This document shows positions 10,088 through 18,870 of a DNA stretch of 64,000 nt, in pieces. The stretch is from SM23-28-2 sp964512285 (lineage in GTDB: Bacteria > Chloroflexota > Dehalococcoidia > SM23-28-2). A model generated the notes under the pieces. It saw only the letters and a program-made list of their open reading frames with translations, did not search any database and had not been told where the DNA came from. The DNA lies in assembly GCA_964512285.1 (NCBI GenBank), contig CAZEJO010000003.1:35899-99898 (forward strand), written 5' to 3'. The first letter of the stretch is position 1, and every line of letters starts with the position of its first letter. The position numbers and the translations under genes are program-made.

Positions 10088-11147
10088 GGCGAACCCCCTC
10101 CTGCTGGAAGAGCTGCGGCAGGGACTTGGCGTACGGGTCGCGGACGACGCCTCGCTCGGTGATGATGGCCGAGACGTAGCGATGGGGCGTGACGTCGAAA
10201 GCGGGGTTCAGGGCCTCGGTGCCCGCGGGGGCTACGGTTACGCCGGCGAAGGTGGTCACTTCTTCTGCCGAGCGTTCCTCGATGGGTATCTGGTCGCCGC
10301 TGGCGGTGGTCAGGTCGATGGTGCTGATGGGCGCCGCTACGTAGAAGGGGATGGCGTGCTCGTTGGCCAGGACGGCGAGGGTGTATGTGCCGATCTTGTT
10401 GGCGACGTCGCCGTTGGCGGCGATACGGTCGGCTCCCACGATGACGCAGGCGATGGCGTCGCGGCGCATAAGGTAGCCGGCGGCGCCATCGGCGATGAGG
10501 GTGGCGGGGATGCCGTCGCGGGCTAGCTCCCAGGCGGTGAGGCGTGCTCCCTGAAGGAGGGGGCGCGTCTCGCTGTGGTACGCGCGCGAGAGCTTGCCCT
10601 GCTCCCAGGCTGCGCGGATGACGCCCAAGGCGGTGCCGCTGCCGCCGGTGGCCAGGGAGCCAGTGTTGCAGTGGGTGAGGACGGCGGAGCCGGTGGGGAT
10701 GAGCTGAGCGCCGTGTTGGCCGAGGCGGCGGTCGGCGTCCGCGTTCTCTTCGTGGATGCGCAGGGCCTCCGCTACCAGCGCCTCTTGGGCCGCCTGAGGG
10801 TCGGCAGCTGCCTCCGCGGCCAGGGTCATGCGCTCGAGGGCCCAGGGGAGATTGACGGCGGTAGGGCGGGTAGCCACCAGGGCCTCGGCGATGGACCGCA
10901 GTCGGGCCAGGAAGTCATCTATGTTCGAGGCCTCGATATGCTGGGCGCCCAGGGCCATGCCGTAGGCGGCAGCGATGCCGATGAGGGGGGCGCCTCGCAC
11001 GCGCATCTCGCGGATGGCCGCCGCCATCTGGTGGTGGTCGTCCAGCTCCAGGTACACCTCCTGATGGGGGAGTCGAGTCTGGTCCAGGAGTCGGACCCTG
11101 CCGTTCGCCCACTCGATAGCCTTTATGTCTTGCAAGTATGACCTCAC
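10080..11147 (-). CDS. mtnA: Methylthioribose-1-phosphate isomerase
   Basis: Converts 5-methylthioribose-1-P to methylthioribulose-1-P; an eIF2B-alpha-like fold. Motifs: RLLDQTRLP near the N terminus, MRVRGAPLIGIAAAYG, THCNTGSLAT with the catalytic Cys, and DRIAANGDVANKIGTY with the catalytic Asp. I place the start at GTG 11147; a TTG at 11135 with GGTGAGGT upstream is an equally good alternative. The frame stays open up to an ATG at 11204, but that ATG lies in the riboswitch attenuator, so using it would mean translating through the terminator hairpin. Confidence 0.92.
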   Translation of the reverse strand: MRSYLQDIKAIEWANGRVRLLDQTRLPHQEVYLELDDHHQMAAAIREMRVRGAPLIGIAAAYGMALGAQHIEASNIDDFLARLRSIAEALVATRPTAVNLPWALERMTLAAEAAADPQAAQEALVAEALRIHEENADADRRLGQHGAQLIPTGSAVLTHCNTGSLATGGSGTALGVIRAAWEQGKLSRAYHSETRPLLQGARLTAWELARDGIPATLIADGAAGYLMRRDAIACVIVGADRIAANGDVANKIGTYTLAVLANEHAIPFYVAAPISTIDLTTASGDQIPIEERSAEEVTTFAGVTVAPAGTEALNPAFDVTPHRYVSAIITERGVVRDPYAKSLPQLFQQEGVRHA

Positions 11148-11162
11148 CGTCGGCGGGGCATA

Positions 11163-11191
11163 AGAAAAAAACTTCTCGTGGTGTGAGAAGT
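11163..11191 (-). terminator. Attenuator terminator of the SAM riboswitch
   Basis: On the minus strand ACTTCTC, a seven-base loop and GAGAAGT form a hairpin followed by a run of seven T. It lies 17 bases after the SAM aptamer and just before mtnA, the normal place for a transcription-terminating expression platform. SAM binding would be expected to favour this hairpin. Confidence 0.85.
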
Positions 11192-11207
11192 CCTTTCTAT
11201 CCACCCG

Positions 11208-11337
11208 CTCTCATCTTTCCCTTCGCCTAGATCGAAGGGTCGGACTTGGCACCGTATCCGGCCTTGAGCAAACCGCTCTGGGACGGATCGGTTGCCGGGT
11301 TTCCTTGGGCCGTTCCCTCCACCACTCTGGATAAGAG
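11208..11337 (-). ncRNA. SAM-I (S-box) riboswitch
   Basis: Minus-strand RNA with the S-box conserved pieces in order: CTCTTATCCAGAG, GGTGGAGGGA, GGCCC, AACCCGGCAACC, GGTGCCAA, TCC, and a closing GAAAGATGAGAG that pairs with the 5' end (P1). It is followed by a terminator and then the mtnA-mtnP-GNAT-ahcY-metK operon, a fitting target set. Confidence 0.97.
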
Positions 11338-11368
11338 CGTCTGCGGGCCCTATTCGATTTTCTAATTG

Positions 11369-11398
11369 ATGTTAGCCCAGGGGGTTAAGCGATGTCAA
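11369..11398 (-). promoter_or_regulatory. Housekeeping promoter for the SAM-riboswitch operon
   Basis: Minus strand: perfect -35 TTGACA (11393-11398), an 18-base spacer and -10 TAACAT (11369-11374). Predicted transcription starts about 25 bases before the S-box aptamer. Confidence 0.75.
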
Positions 11399-11399
11399 G

Positions 11400-12620
11400 C
11401 TATTCTGACAGACGCTCCTCCTTGGCATCGACATCGTCCAGACGCCAGCCCTCTTCGGTCCGGATGAGCTCATAGGTGACTCGAAACCGCCGCTGGACCA
11501 TGTCCGGCCCCTCGCGGCTGAAGGCGATGATGACCACTTGTACGGACATCTGCTCGTCTTCTTGGCTGGGCGGCAGCATCTTCTCCACCTCGGCGCCGGT
11601 GGCATTGCGAAAGCCGTTTATGAAATCCGCCCAGGGCTGGAGCTTCTGGCGGTCGGGCGACTGGAGGTTGAAGGCATCGCTGAACAGCGCGCGAGTGGCT
11701 TCCAGCTTTCGGCGAGCCGCTGCGAGTGCGGCCTCGCTGTCGTCGTCGGCGACTTCGTGCAGCAGCTCTTCAGAGATTGACTCGTCGCTGCTGGCTAGCC
11801 ACTCCCAAACGAGAAAGCGCTGGAAATCCTGCCAGGGCTCGGCGGTGGCGGTGGCGGCTGCTACAGCCGCCATATAGTCCAGGACCACCTGGGTGGGCAG
11901 ATCGGCCCTACCCTCCAGGGGCGGCGCTACTCGCTGCCAGTTCAGGTCGGAGCCGGTCCAGCGAAAGGTGAGATAGAAGGCGGCGCCAATGCCATCGCTC
12001 ATGCCCGTGTCCAGGAAGACCAGTTCCTCCAGGCCATCGTTGTCGGTGTCCACGGCCAGGAGGGGCGACATCAGGCCGTTGGGCGCCAGGTTGTCCGAGT
12101 TTTGGCGGAAGGGGAGGAGGCCCTGCTCCAAGGCCGGCGCTGCCTCTAAGAGCTCGGCGGCTGAGGAATCGAGAAGGCTGAGGCCGGCCAGGGCGGGCTG
12201 GTCGCGGCTGTCCAGCTCGATGAGGGCCATGAACAGCCCCTCGGGCAGCTCTAAGACCTGCGACTGAGGCGGCGCTTCGCCGTCCGTGCCTGGGCCATCC
12301 AGGTAGAGGAGGGCCGCCAGTTGGGGCTGATCACTGCGGGTGAGGTGGCCGATGAGGCGCCCCAGCACCTGGATGCGCCAGGAGGGTTCGTCCTTAACGA
12401 CGTAGAGGGCGAGCGGATCTTCGAGGGGCGGCGGCGTGAGGGCGACGCCGGGGAAGGCGAGGGTGAGGAGTGTGTCGCCGGATAGCTCCTCGAGCTGCTG
12501 GCGGAGCTGGGCCTCCAGCGACGGGGTAGGCGATGGTGTTACTTCTTCTTCTCCCTGGCAGGCCGCAAGGATGGTGACAAGGGCCAAGAGGAGAAGGGCT
12601 GCTAGCGTCTTTGCGCGCAT
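11400..12620 (-). CDS. Hypothetical lipoprotein
   Basis: Unrecognised 406-residue protein. It begins with a lipoprotein signal peptide, MRAKTLAALLLLALVTILAAC, with a standard lipobox (LAAC), then a Pro/Thr/Ser-rich linker. The rest is acidic and Leu-rich, with a DTDNDGLEELVFLDTG segment that resembles an FG-GAP/VCBS-like calcium-binding repeat. The C-terminal part (KMLPPSQEDEQ to the end) resembles the accessory fold of SnoaL/NTF2-type proteins only vaguely. ATG 12620 was preferred to GTG 12626. Probably cell-surface attached. Confidence 0.8.
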   Translation of the reverse strand: MRAKTLAALLLLALVTILAACQGEEEVTPSPTPSLEAQLRQQLEELSGDTLLTLAFPGVALTPPPLEDPLALYVVKDEPSWRIQVLGRLIGHLTRSDQPQLAALLYLDGPGTDGEAPPQSQVLELPEGLFMALIELDSRDQPALAGLSLLDSSAAELLEAAPALEQGLLPFRQNSDNLAPNGLMSPLLAVDTDNDGLEELVFLDTGMSDGIGAAFYLTFRWTGSDLNWQRVAPPLEGRADLPTQVVLDYMAAVAAATATAEPWQDFQRFLVWEWLASSDESISEELLHEVADDDSEAALAAARRKLEATRALFSDAFNLQSPDRQKLQPWADFINGFRNATGAEVEKMLPPSQEDEQMSVQVVIIAFSREGPDMVQRRFRVTYELIRTEEGWRLDDVDAKEERLSE

Positions 12621-12832
12621 GGGCACCGAGCCATTGATTCGCGATTGCCGGCCTATCCTCTAACTGGAAGGCCGCAGAAACCTAGTATAGCCCAGAGTGA
12701 GGGCGAAGGGCAGTAGTGACCTACTTGCGGGCAGGTGGGCCAGGAGAGGCTGTCCTTGACCGCCTTCGCTGGCGACAACTACAATGGAGCAGTGTCTTCC
12801 CCGAGGCCATTTTCTAGAGGGCAATCCCAGAT

Positions 12833-14011
12833 ATGAGTAGCCTTGACGACGTGAAGAAGAGGGCCATAGACGAGGTGGAGGCCCGTCGTGACGAGCTGAT
12901 AGAGCTCAGCCTACGCATCCATGCGAATCCCGAGACGGCCTTTCGGGAGGTGAAGGCGGCCGGCTGGCTCAGCGATTACCTGGAGGCTGAGGGCTTTGCG
13001 GTGGAGCGAGGCATCTGCCAAATAGACACGGCCTTTCGAGCCACCTACGGCAGTGGGCGGCCGCGAGTGGCCTTCATCGCTGAGTACGATGCGCTGGCTG
13101 GCATCGGCCACGGCTGCGGCCATAACATCATCGCCACCGCTTCGCTGGGGGCGGCCATCGCCACGAAGGCTATCGTTTCGGAGGCGGAAGGCACGGCGCT
13201 GGTCATCGGGACCCCCGCCGAGGAAGCGGCCGGAGGCAAGGCTTTCATGGCCAATAGAGGCGGCTTCGACGATCTGGACGTGGCCATGCTGGTGCATCCG
13301 GGCAGTCGCAACGTGGCGGTGACCTATGCGCTGGCCTGCATCGAGCTGGACGTGCACTACGTTGGGAAGGCGGCCCACGCGGCCGCTCGGCCCGAGGCGG
13401 GCATCAATGCTCTGGACGCTCTGGTCATTGGCTATAGTAGCGTCAATGCCCTCCGGCAGCACATTAGCGAATCCGCTCGCATCCACGGCATCATAACCGA
13501 CGGCGGTCAGGCAGTGAACGTGGTGCCAGAGCACGCGGCGGGCGCCTTCCTGCTCAGGGCTGAGGACGATGACTACCTGGAGGAGCTGAGGGAGAAGGTT
13601 TTGGCATGCTTTCGGGCGGGTGCGGAGGCCACCGGCGCTCGTCTGGAGTACAGGTGGGGAGAGGAGTCCCGCTATCGGGCCATGCGCAGCAATCGCGCTC
13701 TTGCCAAGGCGTATCGACGAAACATGGAGGCCCTCGGTCGCCAGGTGCAGGAGGACGACAGCCACCGCTCGATGGGCAGCACGGACATGGGCAACGTCAG
13801 CGTTCTGGTGCCGGCCATTCATCCCACGGTGGCCATCGCTCCGCCGGATGTGGCGATCCACACGCCCGCGTTCCGGGACATTGCGGCATCGGAGGCCGGT
13901 CATCGCGGCCTTCTGGATGCTGCCAAGGCGATGGCTATGACGGCGGCGGATGTGCTGCTGGACGCGGAGCTTCGCCGCCGGATCGAGGAAGAGTTCCGTG
14001 GCGGGGAGTGA
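12833..14011 (+). CDS. M20 family amidohydrolase/peptidase
   Basis: Zinc amidohydrolase of the AbgB/PepT-like M20 group, acting on N-acyl amino acids or small peptides. Metal-binding motifs: GHGCGHNIIA (His about 97 and 101), GTPAEEAAGGKAFM, and a lid/dimerisation domain beginning ELDVHYVGKAAHAA. A C-terminal GSTDMGNVS segment completes the catalytic domain. 392 residues, normal length. It overlaps the plsX start by 14 bases. The physiological substrate is unknown. Confidence 0.88.
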   Translation: MSSLDDVKKRAIDEVEARRDELIELSLRIHANPETAFREVKAAGWLSDYLEAEGFAVERGICQIDTAFRATYGSGRPRVAFIAEYDALAGIGHGCGHNIIATASLGAAIATKAIVSEAEGTALVIGTPAEEAAGGKAFMANRGGFDDLDVAMLVHPGSRNVAVTYALACIELDVHYVGKAAHAAARPEAGINALDALVIGYSSVNALRQHISESARIHGIITDGGQAVNVVPEHAAGAFLLRAEDDDYLEELREKVLACFRAGAEATGARLEYRWGEESRYRAMRSNRALAKAYRRNMEALGRQVQEDDSHRSMGSTDMGNVSVLVPAIHPTVAIAPPDVAIHTPAFRDIAASEAGHRGLLDAAKAMAMTAADVLLDAELRRRIEEEFRGGE

Positions 14012-15047
14012 GCCGCTGATCGCGCTCGACGCTATGGGTGGCGACCACGCTCCTGAGGAGATCGTGAAGGGGGCGGTGCTGGCCGCCCGTGAGCTGGGCA
14101 TACAGGTGGCGCTGGTGGGGCCGTCGGCGCTGGTGGAGGAGGAGCTGGCGAAGGCAGGGCCTCGGCCGGAGGGCATTCGGGTGGTGGCGGCCAGCGAGGT
14201 CATCGCCATGGACGAGCACCCCGCTCAGGCCGCTCGGCACAAGAAGGACTCATCGATTGTGGTGGGGCTGAGGCTGGTCAAGCAGGGAGAGGCGGACGCC
14301 TTCGTCTCGGCGGGCAATACGGGAGCGGTGCTGGCGGGCTCCATCATGTACCTGGGCCGCCTGCGAGGCATCCAGCGGCCGTCGCTGGTGGCGCTGCTGC
14401 CGCTGTCGGGTCGGTTGACCCTCCTCCTGGACGTGGGGGCCAACGCCGACTGCAAGCCGAGGTACCTGGTGCAGTTCGCCGAGATGGGCAGCATCTATAT
14501 GGAGCGGGTGTGGAAGGTGGAGAGGCCGCGGGTGGCTCTCCTGAGCATCGGCGAGGAGGAGACGAAGGGCAGTTTGTTGACCCAGGAGGTCTATGCTCTC
14601 CTGAAGAAGGCGGATCACCTGAACTTCATCGGTAATGTGGAAGGAAGGGATGTCGCCAGCGGCGTGGCCGATGTCATCGTCACGGACGGATTCACGGGCA
14701 ACGTGGTGGTCAAGACAATGGAGGGCATGGGTGCGTTCATCAAGGGTCAGCTCGAGGGGGCTATCAGGAGCAAGTGGTACTATATGCTGCCGGGCCTGAT
14801 CCTGAGGGGGGCTTTTCGCGGCGTGCAGAAGCGGACCGACCCGCGGGAGTACGGTGCAGGGCCTCTCCTGGGGGTCAAGGGGCTGGTGTTTGTGGGACAC
14901 GGTCGCAGCGATGCCGTGGCAATAAGGAGCGCCCTGAGGGTGGCGCGCGAGGCGGTCGTGTCCGGGATGCTAGAGGCGATGCGGCCGTCGTCAGAGACGG
15001 AGCAACCTGTGGCTGAAGCGCCCGGAAGGGGCGCTCGGTCCGGTTAG
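13998..15047 (+). CDS. plsX: Phosphate acyltransferase PlsX
   Basis: Makes acyl-phosphate from acyl-ACP for phospholipid synthesis. The N terminus LIALDAMGGDHAPEEIVKGA and segments SAGNTGAVLAGSIMYLGRL, LLDVGANADCKP and VTDGFTGNVVVKTMEG are diagnostic. The GTG at 13998 follows GAGGAAGA and gives the standard N terminus; an ATG at 13950 would add 16 residues encoded inside the previous gene and was rejected. About 349 residues, with a short low-complexity tail after residue 330. Confidence 0.94.
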   Translation: MAGSEPLIALDAMGGDHAPEEIVKGAVLAARELGIQVALVGPSALVEEELAKAGPRPEGIRVVAASEVIAMDEHPAQAARHKKDSSIVVGLRLVKQGEADAFVSAGNTGAVLAGSIMYLGRLRGIQRPSLVALLPLSGRLTLLLDVGANADCKPRYLVQFAEMGSIYMERVWKVERPRVALLSIGEEETKGSLLTQEVYALLKKADHLNFIGNVEGRDVASGVADVIVTDGFTGNVVVKTMEGMGAFIKGQLEGAIRSKWYYMLPGLILRGAFRGVQKRTDPREYGAGPLLGVKGLVFVGHGRSDAVAIRSALRVAREAVVSGMLEAMRPSSETEQPVAEAPGRGARSG

Positions 15048-15095
15048 ACAGACGAAATTCGGTACAGATCGAGGAGGTTGGGAAAGGAGTAACTG

Positions 15096-15425
15096 ATGGC
15101 AAAACCCGGAGCGGTTAATGACGGCCAGTTCGAGAGCGAAGTGCTGAAGGCGGAAATACCGGTGCTGGTGGACTTTTGGGCGCCCTGGTGCGGCCCCTGT
15201 CTGATGGTGGAGCCGGTTGTTGAGGAATTGGCGGAGGAATACGGCGACAAAGTGAAGTTCCTTAGGATGAACACTGACGACAACTTCAACACGGCCAGCC
15301 AGTACGGCATTCGCGCCATCCCCACCCTTCTCGTGTTCAAGGGTGGCCAGCCGGTGGGCCAGGTCATCGGCTTTCGCCCCAAGAGCGACCTGAAGAAGGT
15401 CATCGATCAGGCCCTGTCGTCGTAG
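15096..15425 (+). CDS. trxA: Thioredoxin
   Basis: 109-residue protein-disulfide reductase with the canonical active site WCGPC at residues 31-35 inside VLVDFWAPWCGPC, then the cis-Pro loop AIPTLLVFKGG. AGGAG lies before the ATG. It sits about 30 bp upstream of the tRNA-Sec gene; no selenocysteine replaces the active-site Cys. Confidence 0.95.
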   Translation: MAKPGAVNDGQFESEVLKAEIPVLVDFWAPWCGPCLMVEPVVEELAEEYGDKVKFLRMNTDDNFNTASQYGIRAIPTLLVFKGGQPVGQVIGFRPKSDLKKVIDQALSS

Positions 15426-15455
15426 ACCAGGGCCTGGCTAGCGGCGATCAGACGC

Positions 15456-15552
15456 GGGAGTGGATGGGTCCCGGTGGGCCTCTCGGTCTTCAAAACCGAT
15501 GCGGGGCGGTAGGACCGTCCTGGGTGGGTTCGACTCCCATGCACTCCCGCCA
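15456..15552 (+). tRNA. selC: tRNA-Sec (anticodon TCA)
   Basis: About 97 nt including encoded CCA. Acceptor GGGAGTG pairs with CACTCCC, followed by discriminator G and CCA. The anticodon stem TCGGT/ACCGA encloses loop CTTCAAA, with anticodon TCA at 15490-15492. The D arm is GGTCC/GGGCC, the long variable arm contains CGGT/ACCG, and the T loop is TTCGACT. Length, UCA anticodon and long extra arm identify the selenocysteine tRNA. Confidence 0.93.
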
Positions 15553-15594
15553 CTATTTCGAATCCGGAGTTACCCAGGGGTTTCGTTGTGGTTG

Positions 15595-16039
15595 TCAGGC
15601 TGGCGCGTGTTTGTGCAGCGCCTTGGCCGCGTGCATCTGGGTGTCGGCTCGCTGTACTATTGCATCGGCGCTGTCGCCACTCCAGGGGTAGCCCGAGACG
15701 CCCAGAGACAAACGTAGGTTCACCTGTACGCCGTCCTCATTGACGACCAAGGGACCTTGCAGAGCTTGTTGCAGGCGTTCGGCTACATTGAAGGCACCGT
15801 CCTTGTTGGTCGCGGGCATGATGACGGCAAACTCATCGCCGCCGATGCGGGCGGCCACGTCGGAGCCGCGCAGGCTCTCCGGTAGCCGCTTGCCCACGTG
15901 GGCAAGGACTACATTGCCGGCCTCGTGGCCGTAGCGATCGTTTATCACCTTGAACCCATCGATGTTCAACACGAGCAAGGCTAGATGGCGTCGGAAGTTG
16001 CGAGCCAACTCCAGCTCGCCGTGCAACCTGTCATAGAAG
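15595..16039 (-). CDS. GGDEF diguanylate cyclase domain (partial, cut by gap)
   Basis: C-terminal 148 codons of a GGDEF protein; the 5' part runs into the assembly gap (frame still open with FYDRLHGELELARNF at the edge). It shows LLVLNIDGFKVINDRYGHEAGNVVLAHV and the active site ARIGGDEFAVIMP. No RxxD inhibitory site precedes the GGDEF at the usual five-residue distance (the sequence there is GSDVAARI), so product inhibition may be absent. First of three c-di-GMP genes on this strand. Confidence 0.88.
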
Positions 16040-16139
16040 NNNNNNNNNNNNNNNNNNNNNNNNNNNNNNNNNNNNNNNNNNNNNNNNNNNNNNNNNNNNN
16101 NNNNNNNNNNNNNNNNNNNNNNNNNNNNNNNNNNNNNNN
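16040..16139. other. Assembly gap (100 N)
   Basis: Exactly 100 undetermined bases, the conventional size for a scaffold join of unknown length. It separates two similar GGDEF genes, so repeat collapse could be the reason for the break. Confidence 0.99.
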
Positions 16140-16206
16140 CTGCGGCGGTTCTGTTGAGCAGAGTAGGTCGTTCGCGAATTATTCATCGCTTCTTGTCGGC
16201 TCGCCA

Positions 16207-18693
16207 TTATCCTTTGCTGTGCACCGCTGCTTTGGCGGTCGCGGGCGATCCGGTGGCCTGTGCCTGCTCGATCGCGCTGCGAGCGTGTGTCACCCGCTTG
16301 GCGTCGTACAGGGCGGCGTCTGCTACCTTCACGAGGTCGTCCGCGGTTGTTGCGTCGTCGGGGAAGCAGGCTACGCCGACGCTGAGGCCTAGCCAGGCTG
16401 CGGCGGGGTCATCGGCCTCCTGGAGCCGTCTGGTGAGGCACCTGTTCACGCGTTTGGCGATGGTCTGCGCTCTCGATGAGTCGGCATTCAGTAGGATCGC
16501 GGCAAACTCATCGCCGCCGTAGCGGAAGGCGATGTCTGAGCGCCGCAGACCCGCCCGGATGCATTCAGCAACGAGGCGCAGGGTCTCGTCACCGGCCTGA
16601 TGGCCGCGGGTATCGTTGAACTGCTTGAACTTGTCGACGTCCATCATGACTACGGCGAAGCCGCGGCCGTAGCGCTTCGAGCGGTTTATCTCCTCAGCGA
16701 GGCGCTGGAAGAAGTGGGCGTGGTTGTAGAGGCCGGTGAGGCTGTCGGTGATGGCCCTCACCTGTAGCTCGGCATGCAGTCTCTCGCGCTCCTCCTCCAT
16801 CCTCTTGCATTCGGTGATGTCCCAGAAGATGCCGAGTATGCCCACAACGTTGTCGTCTCCGTCTCTGATAGGTGTTTTGACCGTGTGCACGAATACTTCT
16901 TGGCCATCTTGCAGATACGCCTCTTCCATATCTTCTGTTTTGCCGGACTGTATAATCTTCTTGTCGTCCGCTCTGTATTTTTCAGCCAGTTCCTTGGGGA
17001 AAAAGTCATAATCCGTTTTTCCGGTAATCTCATTGGGTTTGATATTCAGATCCCGAGCGTAGTTCTCATTGCAGGACACATAAACGGAATTCGTATCTTT
17101 GGAGAATATTTTTTGTGGGAGGTTTTCAAGCAGCGTTCTGTACTTACTCTCGCTCTCCCGCAGAGCCGCCTCCGCCTGCTTGCTGTCGGTGATGTCCTCT
17201 ATGGTACCGACGCGGCCCATTTGCTTGCCCTGCGCAGAGGACATGGGGCTGGTGTGCACATGTATCCACCGCAACTTGCCTTCGGGCGTGACTATGCGCA
17301 ATTCGTGCGAGAAGTCGCGGCCGTCATGTGTCGCTTTCTCTGACGCTTCCAGTACTGCCGCCTGGTCGTCGGGGTGGATCACTTTGGTCCAGCCGTATCC
17401 CAGGCTTTCTTCGAGTGTCAGCCCCGAGATGGTCTGCAGGCGCGGGTTGGCGTAAACGCAGTCGCCTCGGAGATCCATCAGAAAGACCCCGATGGGTGCC
17501 GAGGCGCCCAGAGACCGGAATCGTTCTTCGCTCTCCCGCAGTTCCTCTTCCATCTGCTTGCGCTCGGTGATGTCACGGCCGGTAACTTGAAGACCCGCGT
17601 ACTGGCCCTCCTCATCGAAGAGGGGAGAGGCGTTCCATTCGACTAGCCTGGTTCCCAGCGGTGTGAGTTGGCGGTTGACAAACCCTCTGACTAGCTCCTT
17701 GCTCTCTATCATGTCCTGGATCGTCTGGGCAGTCGGCTCTGCGTCCTCGGGGTGGAGGTAGTCTGCAAATTCGGCGCCCAGCAGCTCTTCTCTTGGCTTT
17801 CTGAAGAATTGGCAGGCCGCATCGTTAAGGAAGATCCACCGGCCATCTTTGTCGAGCTTCACGATGATGTCGCCGGTCAGGTTGGTAGTATCGATGTATT
17901 CCTGTGTCTTGGCTGCCAGGGCATCGGTCATCTCGTTGAAGTCGCGGGCGAGGGAGGCCACTTCCTCTGGGCCGTGGACCTTGGCCCTCGCCTCCGGGTC
18001 GTCAGCGGTGATGGCCCTGGCGCTTGCCCGCAGCGAGGCCAGCGGGCGCACCACCGACACGATGAACATTGCTACCGTGCCAGTGGCGACCAGGAAGGCG
18101 GTGGCGCTGAAGCCGATGAGGAGCCAGAGGGTGGTGTCTGCCGCGCGGTCTGCTGCGGCTGTGGCGGCTGTCGCGTCACTTTCGTGTGCTTCGACCAGTT
18201 CCTCCAGATCGGTGATGATGGCGTCGGACTCAGATACCATTCCCGACATGGTGCCAGTCGCCAGCATGACTCTCGTCTCGGTGCTGGCTTCGAGCACAAC
18301 GGGAAGGCCGGTGTTCACTTGCTCTGTGAAGTGACTTATCCGCTCAGTCAGGGCGTCCAGGGCGAGGACCTTGTCGGCCTCGCCTTCGGCCAGGGCCGAG
18401 GCTCGAGCCTGGCTCAGGTTCTGTTCGAGTGACGCTACAGTGCCGTGATAGGAATCGGCAAGGGATGGGTCGCCTAACAGTATCAGGGCGGAAAGGGTAG
18501 CCTGCGCCTGCCAGAACTGGGCCTGGGCGTGCTCCAGGGCGGTGGCGACGTGGGATGTGTGCTCCAGCGTGTGGTGGCGCTGCTGGTCGTCGCGGACGCG
18601 CCAAACGGCCAGCGTGGCGACGCTAGCCAGGAGTATGACGAGTACTACACCGGCGAGGGTGGCTCGGCCTTGCGCTGATCTGAGACTAAGCAT
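16207..18693 (-). CDS. Membrane sensor diguanylate cyclase (HAMP, three PAS, GGDEF)
   Basis: 828 residues. Transmembrane helix at about 12-31, an extracytoplasmic helical region, a second helix near 190-215, a HAMP domain, then three PAS domains (the first with FLNDAACQFFRKPREELLG, each ending in a D-I-T-E/D motif) and a C-terminal GGDEF domain with RYGGDEFAAIL. An RRSD inhibitory site stands five residues before GGDEF, so feedback control by c-di-GMP is expected. It should make c-di-GMP in response to a membrane or PAS-sensed signal. The third PAS region (about 16830-17150) is clearly poorer in GC than its surroundings. A conserved leader RNA lies upstream. Confidence 0.92.
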   Translation of the reverse strand: MLSLRSAQGRATLAGVVLVILLASVATLAVWRVRDDQQRHHTLEHTSHVATALEHAQAQFWQAQATLSALILLGDPSLADSYHGTVASLEQNLSQARASALAEGEADKVLALDALTERISHFTEQVNTGLPVVLEASTETRVMLATGTMSGMVSESDAIITDLEELVEAHESDATAATAAADRAADTTLWLLIGFSATAFLVATGTVAMFIVSVVRPLASLRASARAITADDPEARAKVHGPEEVASLARDFNEMTDALAAKTQEYIDTTNLTGDIIVKLDKDGRWIFLNDAACQFFRKPREELLGAEFADYLHPEDAEPTAQTIQDMIESKELVRGFVNRQLTPLGTRLVEWNASPLFDEEGQYAGLQVTGRDITERKQMEEELRESEERFRSLGASAPIGVFLMDLRGDCVYANPRLQTISGLTLEESLGYGWTKVIHPDDQAAVLEASEKATHDGRDFSHELRIVTPEGKLRWIHVHTSPMSSAQGKQMGRVGTIEDITDSKQAEAALRESESKYRTLLENLPQKIFSKDTNSVYVSCNENYARDLNIKPNEITGKTDYDFFPKELAEKYRADDKKIIQSGKTEDMEEAYLQDGQEVFVHTVKTPIRDGDDNVVGILGIFWDITECKRMEEERERLHAELQVRAITDSLTGLYNHAHFFQRLAEEINRSKRYGRGFAVVMMDVDKFKQFNDTRGHQAGDETLRLVAECIRAGLRRSDIAFRYGGDEFAAILLNADSSRAQTIAKRVNRCLTRRLQEADDPAAAWLGLSVGVACFPDDATTADDLVKVADAALYDAKRVTHARSAIEQAQATGSPATAKAAVHSKG

Positions 18694-18739
18694 TCCTGGC
18701 GCCGATCCTCCTTCGAGATAGGGTCTGGCCTCGACCAGT

Positions 18740-18841
18740 TCGCTATCGGGGAGGCAGCGCCGGGGGCCGTTTGGCCCTGGCGGGATGCACTGGGGGAGTG
18801 CCCAGCAAGCCCGCCGTGAGGCGACTGCACGTGCTCAGCGA
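18740..18841 (-). ncRNA. Candidate structured leader RNA, copy 1
   Basis: Minus-strand leader of the 828-residue sensor gene. Outer stem TCGCTG/TAGCGA, inner stem GCAGTCGCC/GGCGCTGC with one bulged base, a GGCC-AAAC-GGCC hairpin and a conserved 3' segment GGCGCTGCCTCCC. An additional GC-rich hairpin (GGCGGG...CCCGCC) is present here but absent from the related leader at 21737-21800. The stems are kept with compensating changes between copies. No known family was recognised. Confidence 0.5.
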
Positions 18842-18870
18842 GAAGCCCAGTCTGCTTTTGGCTCCACTAT

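Noticed and set aside
12911..14209. 432-codon minus-strand frame opposite the M20 gene
   Set aside because: Low-complexity His/Arg-rich product with no support; the plus strand encodes a complete M20 enzyme.
15096..15425. Thioredoxin as a selenoprotein because of the adjacent tRNA-Sec
   Set aside because: The active site is an ordinary WCGPC with no in-frame TGA.
15460..15717. Open frames through the tRNA-Sec gene
   Set aside because: They overlap a complete tRNA and the 3' end of the opposite GGDEF gene.
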